Assembly (NCBI GenBank): GCA_003415625.1
Contig: PYIU01000005.1
Coordinates: 2,981,001 to 3,045,000, forward strand
Direction of reading: 5' to 3'
DNA length: 64,000 nt
Source: Aquanectria penicillioides
Lineage: Eukaryota > Ascomycota > Sordariomycetes > Hypocreales > Nectriaceae
The notes below the pieces were generated by a model that was not told where the DNA came from, made no database searches, and saw only the letters and a program-made list of their open reading frames with translations. Both the position numbers and the translations under genes were made by a program. Each line of letters begins with the position of its first letter. Position 1 is the stretch's first letter. This document shows positions 56,101 to 64,000 of the stretch, one piece after another.

Positions 56101-59089
56101 CCAAGACCAAGATTGATGATCTGCCGTTCTATTGTATCGGTTTCAAATCTTCAGCACCTGAGTATACGCTCCGCACTCGTATCTGGGCCTCTCTTCGTTT
56201 CCAGACCTTGTACCGCACCATCTCTGGTTTCATGAACTACAGTAGAGCGATCAAGCTTTTGTACCGTGTTGAGAATCCTGAGGTCGTTCAAATGTTTGGT
56301 GGGAATACCGACAAACTCGAGCGGGAGCTGGAGCGTATGGCCCGGCGCAAATTCAAAATTGTTGTTTCCATGCAACGATACGCTAAATTCAAGAAGGAGG
56401 AGATGGAGAACGCTGAGTTCCTGCTTCGCGCCTATCCCGACTTGCAAATTGCGTACCTTGATGAAGAACCCCAGTCAATGAAGGCGACGAACCTCGCTTG
56501 TACTCCGCTTTGATCGATGGTCACTCTGAGATTATGGAAAACGGCATGAGACGTCCCAAGTTCCGAATCCAGCTCTCTGGCAACCCGATTCTTGGAGATG
56601 GAAAGTCCGACAACCAGAACCACTCTCTGATCTTCTACCGTGGCGAATATATTCAGCTCATTGATGCCAACCAGGACAACTATCTCGAGGAGTGTCTCAA
56701 GATCCGCAGTGTTCTCGCTGAGTTTGAGGAGATGAAGAACGATAACGTTTCACCATACACCCCCGGTGTCAAGAATGATGTTGTCAACCCGGTTGCGATC
56801 CTTGGCGCCCGTGAGTATATCTTTTCTGAGAATATCGGTATTCTCGGTGATATTGCCGCTGGAAAGGAGCAGACATTTGGTACTCTCTTCGCCCGTACCC
56901 TGGCCCAGATTGGTGGCAAACTCCATTACGGACATCCCGATTTCCTGAATGGTATCTTCATGACAACTCGTGGCGGTGTCTCTAAGGCCCAAAAAGGTTT
57001 GCACTTGAACGAAGATATCTACGCTGGTATGAACGCACTCCTACGAGGAGGTCGTATCAAGCATTGCGAATACTTCCAATGTGGTAAGGGTCGTGATCTT
57101 GGATTTGGGTCCATTCTGAACTTCACTACCAAGATTGGTACTGGTATGGGTGAGCAGATGTTGTCTCGCGAGTACTACTACCTCGGCACCCAGCTTCCTC
57201 TGGATCGCTTCCTCTCCTTCTACTACGCTCACCCGGGTTTCCACATTAACAACATGTTCATCATGCTGTCAATCCAGATGTTCATGATCACTCTCTTGAA
57301 CCTGGGTGCCCTGCGTCACGAGACCATTGCCTGCAAATATAACCGAGACGTCCCCATCACCGACCCCCTGTTTCCGACTGGATGTGCGAATACCCCTGCC
57401 TTGATGGACTGGATCTACCGTTGCATTCTCTCCATCTTCTTCGTCATGTTCCTCTCATTTGTTCCCTTGGTTGCGCAGGAGTTGATGGAGCGTGGCGCCT
57501 GGCGAGCCTCTCTACGTCTTGCAAAGCAGTTTGGTTCGCTTTCGTTGTTCTTCGAGGTTTTCGTCACTCAGATCTATGCAAACTCTGTGCAACAAGATCT
57601 CTCGTTTGGAGGTGCTCGATATATCGGTACTGGCCGAGGATTTGCGACAGCTCGTATTCCGTATGGTGTCCTGTACTCTCGCTTTGCGGGCCCTGCTATC
57701 TACTTCGGTGCTCGACTGCTCATGATGTTGCTCTTCGCGACCCTTACCGTCTGGCAGGCGGCGATTACTTATTTCTGGATCACCCTGCTCGCCTTGACCG
57801 TCTCGCCATTCATTTATAACCCTCACATGTTTGCCTGGAACGATTTCTTCATTGACTACCGCGACTACCTTCGTTGGCTCTCGCGTGGTAACTCTAGGAG
57901 CCATGCCTCGTCTTGGATTTCATACTGCCGTCTGTCTCGTACCAGAATCACGGGTTACAAGCGGAAGACCCTAGGCGACCCATCCGGAAAATTGTCTGCT
58001 GATGTTCCTCGCGCAGCCATTGCCAACATTTTCTTCGGTGAGATTTTGGCTCCTCTCATGTTTGCGGTGGTTACCACCATTCCCTACCTCTACATCAACG
58101 CGCAGACTGGTGTCACAGTGGACAAGAACGAGGGTAAGACTGTCAAGCCTACTGATTCCCTGATCCGTTTGCTCGTCGTCACCTTCCTCCCCATTGCGGT
58201 AAATGCTGGAGTACTAGCTGCCATGTTTGGAATGGCTTGCTGTATGGGACCGCTTCTCAGTATGTGCTGCAAGAAATTTGGTAGTGTTTTGGCTGCAATT
58301 GCTCACGCAGTTGCGGTCATCTTCCTCCTCATTGCTTTCGAGGCCATGTTCCTGCTTGAGGGATTCAACTTCACACGAACTCTGGCTGGTATGATTGCTG
58401 TGTGCGCACTGCAGAGATTCTTCATCAAGTTGATCGTCTCTCTGGCACTCACTCGAGAATTCAAGTCGGACCAAGCCAATATCGCCTTCTGGACCGGAAA
58501 GTGGTACTCTATGGGTTGGCACACAATCTCACAGCCTGCCCGAGAGTTTCTGTGCAAGATTACCGAACTGTCCATGTTTGCCGCGGACTTTGTCCTCGGT
58601 CACTGGCTGTTGTTCATGATGGTGCCTGTTCTCTTGATTCCCCAGGTTGACAAGCTCCATTCCATGATGCTCTTCTGGCTTCGACCAAGGTACGTAACCC
58701 AAATGCAAATGATGAGCTAGAGGCCAAGTTAAACTGACATATTTTCAAACAGCCGTCAAATCCGTCCGCCTATTTACTCGTTGAAACAGTCCAAGCTTCG
58801 ACGTAGACGTGTCATCCGGTACTCCATTCTGTACTTCGTGTTGCTGGTTCTCTTCGTCGCGCTCATCGTCGGCCCCGCTGTGGCGGGTAAGATGATTCCC
58901 TCGTCGCTGACCTCAAGTCTGTCGAACATCGCTGGATTCCGTTTGATGCAGCCTACCAACCTCAAGAACGACAACACCAACGGTACTTCACAAACCGGTA
59001 CCGGAATGGAGGGCTACACTGGCGCTGGTAAAACTTCGTCATCGGCGTCGGGCACTAGCGGTGCTACTGCTAAGATCAAGCTCTTCTAA
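53165..59089 (+). CDS. FKS1: 1,3-beta-glucan synthase catalytic subunit FKS1, with a one-base frameshift in this sequence
   Basis: Three exons (53165-53349, 53411-58689, 58753-59089) span a protein of about 1,933 residues if one missing base is allowed for. The Tyr/Gly/Asp-rich N-terminus joins DES to [11 protein letters not shown], which fixes the intron 1 acceptor at 53,410. The protein has the cytosolic FKS1 domain ([19 protein letters not shown]), the first membrane cluster, the large cytosolic catalytic domain ([39 protein letters not shown]) and a second membrane cluster. The echinocandin hot-spot 1 segment is FLILSFRDP at 55,272. At CCCC (56,469-56,472) the frame breaks: upstream reads LDEEP, while downstream [16 protein letters not shown] continues one frame over. 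Both sides are otherwise fully open. The enzyme makes cell-wall glucan from UDP-glucose at the plasma membrane with Rho1. Confidence 0.95.
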
Positions 59090-60173
59090 ATAAATGACCT
59101 ACAATGAGCATTGTGGTCTAGTGGTGGTAGAATGTCAAGGCGAGATGGCGTAGGCCAACTCTACGTTGGCTCCAATTGACATGGACCTCTGGACTGGCTA
59201 CTTCGCCTAGCTTGTTTTTTTTATAACTTTTTGGTGCTTTTTGTCTTGTGAATAGGTAGGCAAGAAACTGAGAGATTGGGATTCTGATTCGGTCGAGAAG
59301 GAATTCACGAAGTTGAAATTTAGACAATTTGGGGACAGCGCCGCCAGACACAGGAGAGCTGGCCTTGGTAAATGGAACGGGAAAGCAAGCAACAACAAGC
59401 CTGCCCAGCGAGAAGGAATGGGGCACCTCGTCTGCGTTCAGCGCGCATTTTAATGTGTACAATGAGAAACATAGTAGCTTTTTAGACGGATAAGGGAATG
59501 ATATTTTGTTGCTTTTCTGCTCTGAAGTATGTTGATGTCATATTGTGACTCTTGTTGAGCCGCTGTGTGAGGAGATGCCATCGTTTCACAGAGCGACGGG
59601 GTCAGGAAATGAGGACTCGCGCAATCCCCGAAGCATCCGACAGGCACCTGGAAAGTAACTTATTAGTGCTCAGAGAGCTTGTGCCCCCTGGGGGGTAAGC
59701 CTGAGTCGAGGGGAATTTTATGGGTTAGGTTGCGTCGCCCCACTAAAGTCCCCTAATGAATTGGGCGGCCTAGGGTATCAATATCAAGTATCAAAGTCCA
59801 AAGTTTTGCGAGGGCACGTTCCTTGAAATGCCCGCCGGCGAATCCCAACCTATCAGCATCGGCCTTGAATCAATTTAATCTGGGAAAATGCAAGCGAAGC
59901 GCAGCACCCCCTTCTTTGTGCTTCGTGCCTGTGACACACACCACCGGCACTCAAAACCTGCAACTACCACCCATCTGCCATCTTCGCTGGATTTTGACAT
60001 CACTGGCCTCTGTTTCGTGAAAGCCGCCAACCGTGGCATTACAACGCAAATAAATAACCCGAAACGCAGGGAAAATCCATAACTGCCCTTGCTCATCCGA
60101 ACTCTCGACCGCTGGTTGCGGCTAGATAAAACAACACGGCCGTTTCGATCACCGTGCTCAGACCGTCGCCATC
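59090..60173. promoter_or_regulatory. FKS1 3' flank and LCB1 promoter
   Basis: 1.08 kb tandem intergenic region. A T-rich stretch lies near 59,213-59,240. No gene is recognised, and small frames on both strands look random. Confidence 0.5.
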
Positions 60174-61901
60174 ATGGAAGTCGACGCCCTCCAAGCCCGT
60201 ATGGGCCAGCTTCTTGACCAGGCCACAGTGTCGTTCCAAAAGGTCCCCGGTTCGGCTGTTCTGATCCGCTACATTCAATCCAGCTACCAGAATGATCCGG
60301 TGCGGTCCGCCATCGAGTTGGTCCTGCTACTCTTCTTCATCCGATATCTCATGTCGCCCTCCTACTCGACTCACAAACAGAACTATGTCAAGTTGCGCGA
60401 AGATGAGATTGAGGAGCTGGTTGAGGAATGGACACCTGAGCCCCTCGTTGCCGACCAGACGCCATTTGAGGTTACCGAGAGCGAGCGTCTCCCTGTCCTT
60501 GTTGGGTGCGTTTTTATATTCCCGACCTCTACTCTACTTTCCATGCATTGTGCCAATGACTTTCTATCTTGTGTCTGATATGAACGCCACTGACAATCTC
60601 GTTTCTGATAGACCCACCGGACCCAAGTCGAAACTCTCCAACGGCCGCACTGTTACCAATCTCGCCTCGTACAACTTTTACAACTTTAACGCCAATGAGC
60701 AGATAAAGGAAAAGGCCATCCAAGTTTTGCGCACTTACGGAGTTGGTCCCTGTGGCCCGCCTCAGTTCTACGGCACTCAGGATGTTCACATGAAGACCGA
60801 AGCCGACATCGCTGCATACCTGGGAACCGAGGGCTGCATCGTGTATGCCCAAGCCTTCTCAACTATTTCCAGTGTTATCCCCTCATTCTGCAAGCGTGGC
60901 GACATTATCATCGCCGACCGCGAGGTCAACTACTCTATCCGCAAGGGGCTCGAAGTATCTCGTAGTAATATTCGTTGGTTCAACCACGGGGACATGGACG
61001 ACTTGGAACGCGTCATGCAAGCTGTTGTGAAGGAGCAGGCCAAGGCCAAGAAACTGACCCGTCGCTTCGTTGTCACTGAGGGTCTGTTCGAGTTAACAGG
61101 CGATGAGACGGATCTACCCCGACTTGTTGAACTCAAAGAGAAATACAAGTTCCGCGTCATCCTCGATGAGACGTGGTCCTTTGGTGTTCTCGGCCGCACT
61201 GGCCGAGGTATTACTGAGGCCCAGAATGTTGATCCTCAGGCTGTTGACATGATTATTGGCTCCCTTGCCGGTCCCCTTTGCGCAGGCGGTGGTTTCTGTG
61301 CAGGTCCCAAGGATGTTGTCGAGCACCAGCGCATTACTTCATCTTCCTACACCTTCTCTGCTGCCTTGCCTGCTATGCTGGCTGTTACCGCCAGCGAGAC
61401 GCTCAACTTGCTGCAATCTAACCCTGATATCCTTTCGCAGTGTCGAGAGAATATTAAGGCAATGAAGGCCCAGCTGGACCCTCGCAGCGACTGGGTCATG
61501 TGCACCAGCGCACCCGAGAACCCAATCATGCTCCTTGTGCTCAAGCCCGATGTCGTCAAGGCACGCAAACTGGAGCTGGAAGACCAAGAGCGTATCTTGC
61601 TCGATTGCGTTGAAGAGGTACGTGATGGAATAAGTGGCATAGTGGCCACTCCCAGAAAAGCATCGCTGACGACTGATTTCTCCTGCAGGCTCTCCTCAAC
61701 GGAGTCATGATTACCCGAACCAAGACCAGGCCGTTTGTGCACGCCATTCAGCCTAAGGGCGGCGCATGGTTCGCCCAACCGTCTCTCAGAGTGTGCATCA
61801 CCTCGGCTCTATCCAAGAAGGATATCGAGAAGGCGGGTGTAACAATCCGCCATGCCATTACCAAGGTCATGACGCGCAAGACAAGCAACAAGGCTATGTG
61901 A
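60174..61901 (+). CDS. LCB1: Serine palmitoyltransferase subunit 1 LCB1
   Basis: Three exons (60174-60505, 60612-61617, 61689-61901) give 516 codons. An N-terminal membrane segment (AIELVLLLFFIRYLMS) precedes the alpha-oxoamine synthase fold: NLASYNFYNF, YGVGPCGPPQFYGTQDVH, EGCIVYAQAFSTISSVIPSF, FVVTEGLFELTGD and ILDETWSFGVLGRTGRG. At the position of the PLP lysine the sequence is IGSLAGPLCAGGGFC, without lysine. This is the mark of the non-catalytic LCB1 subunit that pairs with LCB2. The complex condenses serine with palmitoyl-CoA in the ER, the first step of sphingolipid synthesis. The conserved cysteine of the GPCGPP block, contributed by LCB1 to the active site, is present. The end is RKTSNKAM. 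Confidence 0.95.
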
Positions 61902-61959
61902 ACATGTGAAGTCCACCCAGTTTGTTGTGTGTGGCAAGGAATGACCATGGCCATCATAC

Positions 61960-62000
61960 CACCACCACCGCCACCACCACCAACAATAACAATAACAACA
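61960..62000. repeat. Trinucleotide microsatellite, CCA then CAA/TAA
   Basis: About nine CCA-type triplets, one of them CCG, pass into ACAATAACAATAACAACA-type repeats within the LCB1 3' flank. Confidence 0.8.
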
Positions 62001-63378
62001 CCGAATGACAACAACCATATATAGAGACGGAAACGGAGCTCGGTGGAGCAGCCAGCGGCCATCCATTTATGGACGGATATGGAACAATTGCCAAATACGA
62101 GCTCTGGTGGTTAGGGCCGGGTAGATGCTGCGATGCGCAGTCAAATATGCTGCATTCAGTAATGGTTCGAAGCCTAATGCTCGGTACGCACGATGGCGAC
62201 TGCGAAGGCGAAGGCAGGCTGTATATATCGAGGATTGGACAGGTTCTACGCGTATAATTGGAAGGAGACCAGACTCTTTGTAGGAAAGCTAATAATGATT
62301 AATAGATGTATCACCAGTTATTCCTGATCGGGGGGGGGGGGGGGGGTTTGAAGGGCCCGGGATCGCCCAAGGATAGGTGATGTCATATGATCCAGATGTG
62401 TGACGATGAATGATAAGCTCTCGGAGGCTCGGGGAGCTTGCTGGGAGTTTAGCTTCAAGACTGAGACCAAGACGAACCCAGACGTGGGTGGTTTGAAATG
62501 TGTCGTCTAGAACATGATGGATGTGCGAAGCGCCTGGGAAGCGCCACAGCAGGCTGCTGGGACGATCAAGGCTACTGAGCCAAGGCCACACTATTGGATC
62601 AAGCTCGTTGCGTGGTGTGTTTGCTGGCAAGGAGACCGACCTGTTTGTTTCTGGCTGGTTGGATGAGAGGAACCGAAAAGGGACAGCTCTCCATTGTGGC
62701 TTACGCCCCCCTTTTACCTCTGTTGCGTCCCCGTAATTGCGAGATGCGAAATTTGTTGTTCGTATCCCTTGCCAAGACGCATGCATTGGTACGTTCCACC
62801 AGCGCCAAACAATGTCGCAGTGCACCAGCCAGGTTGAGTTGAGATGGGGTGTGCGTGTGGACATAAGACCGGTTTTCTCAATGTCAAACAAATCGCGCGC
62901 GCTCTCGATCTCTTCGAGTTAGGTGTTACACAGCTCTCCCAAGTTTTCAGCTTGCTTTGTCATGGAATACAGCAACAAATAACAATGGCAACGAAGTCGA
63001 TGGCATTGTAGATATGAGAATCTGCTCCAATGCTCGTTCAGGCCCAACAAGAGCGCCATCGTCAGCGTCAGCGTCAGCGAATGAGTGAATATGCGGTCTT
63101 GTCTCACTGCGGATGCATTCCTCTTGCACGCGCCCAGGCTATGTGAGCTGGCAAGGCATGGCCAACCCTTACCATATGCGCCCTTGAGGCTTGAGCTTCA
63201 TGGGTTGCATTCCAATCCCTGATGAGCTCTCCATTGCAGTTCCGGCGGACTGCCCGTAACCTTGTGTTCTGATGCGGGTGCATGGAGGACGATGGTGTGG
63301 AGTAGAACGCGCTCTTCTGCCGTTCTTTGTTGTCTGTTGTCCCTTGGCGTGTTTGGTGCGTCTCTCTCTCGCTCTCTT

Positions 63379-63415
63379 TTTTTTTTTTCAATTTTTTTTT
63401 TTCAATTTTTTTTTT
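63379..63415. repeat. Poly-T runs separated by CAA
   Basis: Successive runs of ten to twelve T are broken by CAA or CAATT, in the promoter of the truncated right-edge gene. Confidence 0.8.
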
Positions 63416-63937
63416 GAACCATCCCCTGGTCCTAAAGAGCCAAGGGACGGGTGGAGAGGGAGGCTTGAAGGAGGCTTGGGATGGCTGGGCCTAGAGACAG
63501 AAACGGAGGAAGCCAAGCAAGGAGCTTCCTCTCCTTTGCTTGGCCTGACTCCCTTTATCTTCTCCTTTCCTCCCGGCTCTTGAATCGACCCTTTTGTTTC
63601 TTCAGTCTTCATTCTCACATTCTCTCCCTACCCAACTGCCCGATAGTTCGTAGAGTTTTCTCTAGTCTTTCCCTCTTTCGCCTTTCTCTCCTTTTGCGCC
63701 TCGTCATCACTCCTTTTATTTATTTGTTTTTTTATACGATACGGGCATCTTATCCATTCTTTGAGAACCCCCATTCTTCTCCCCCAGAATCTTTATTTTA
63801 CCCTGCTTGCGTTGTGTCAAACTCGCATCCCGACAATCCTTGAGAGAAAGACAAGAAATTCGACAGACAAACTTGTTTGGATAACCTTCTTTGATCGTAT
63901 ATTACATCGACGGATCACACACCCACAAATCGACACC

Positions 63938-63992
63938 ATGGCTCTCGGCAACATTCTCGTTTCGGCTCTGGGTTTGGCCACGCTTGGCGCAG
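63938..63992 (+). CDS. First exon of a secreted or membrane protein, cut by the window edge
   Basis: ATG at 63,938 in a good context (CACCATGGCT) opens MALGNILVSALGLATLGA, a short hydrophobic signal peptide or anchor. It is followed by a consensus donor GTAAGT at 63,993. The CT-rich leader before it supports a real, probably well-expressed gene. Eighteen residues are not enough to name the family. Confidence 0.65.
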
Positions 63993-64000
63993 GTAAGTCG

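Larger units (their letters stand above)
61902..63937. promoter_or_regulatory. LCB1 3' flank and long upstream region of the next gene
   Basis: 2.0 kb without a recognised gene. It has a (CCA/CCG)n and (CAA/TAA)n microsatellite at 61,960-62,000, a G run at 62,331-62,346, and three T-rich runs separated by CAA at 63,379-63,415. It ends in a pyrimidine-rich leader before 63,938. Confidence 0.5.

Noticed and set aside
56473..56520. Canonical -1 programmed frameshift site in FKS1
   Set aside because: The sequence does not fit an X XXY YYZ slippery heptamer, and no case in FKS1 is known to me, so an indel is simpler.
62331..62346. G run as a telomere or G-quadruplex array
   Set aside because: A single homopolymer without TTAGGG repeats or multiple G tracts; more likely a plain mononucleotide repeat.

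Overview
The window reads as nuclear DNA of a filamentous ascomycete, most likely a Sordariomycete and plausibly Hypocreales. The evidence is compact genes split by short introns (mostly 50-100 nt, GTAnGT-type donors, CTAAC-type branch sites), fungal-specific genes (DASH subunit DAM1, 1,3-beta-glucan synthase, NUO-40-type complex I subunit), and an AT-rich block at the left end that looks inactivated by repeat-induced point mutation (RIP). The class-level placement is inference; no rRNA or species marker is present.

Layout. 1-9,100 is an extremely AT-rich, stop-riddled block. On the minus strand it still carries recognisable ruins of a Ty3/Gypsy-type polyprotein (CCHC knuckle, reverse transcriptase, RNase H), running off the left edge. 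The composition changes abruptly near 9,100. From there to 24,000 is a dense housekeeping stretch: a metallo-beta-lactamase-fold hydrolase (-), UBP8 (+), EFM5 (-), the 40 kDa complex I subunit (-), RPN9 (+), GAA1 (-) and rhomboid protease RBD2 (-). 24,000-30,000 is an accessory, low-gene interval holding a scrambled and inverted SPT16 fragment, several decayed tandem repeats, a tRNA-arm-like hairpin and no convincing intact gene. 30,042-47,528 is housekeeping again: mitochondrial aconitase ACO1 (-), BUD20 (+), DAM1 (-), a CRAL-TRIO/Sec14-type lipid-transfer protein (+), HNT1 (-), MOG1 (+) and a large SprT-domain metalloprotease (-). 47,529-53,164 is a 5.6 kb interval without a recognisable gene that ends in the pyrimidine-rich leader of FKS1. 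FKS1 (+) and LCB1 (+) follow in tandem. A signal-peptide exon of one more gene is cut by the right edge.

Genes work mostly in separate basic processes: protein turnover (UBP8, RPN9, the SprT protease, RBD2), mitochondrial metabolism (complex I subunit, aconitase, possibly the CRAL-TRIO protein), cell envelope and membrane lipids (GAA1, FKS1, LCB1), ribosome export (BUD20), nuclear transport (MOG1) and mitosis (DAM1). No secondary-metabolite cluster, CRISPR array or obvious new multi-gene system is visible.

The most useful second-look points are: a one-base frameshift inside FKS1; survival of CpA mainly as GpCpA in the RIP-like block; two GC-AG introns and two micro-exons (one carrying the catalytic His of HNT1); a SUMO-interacting-like tail just past the stop of the SprT protease; a long open N-terminal extension on the CRAL-TRIO gene; and the inverted SPT16 remnant.
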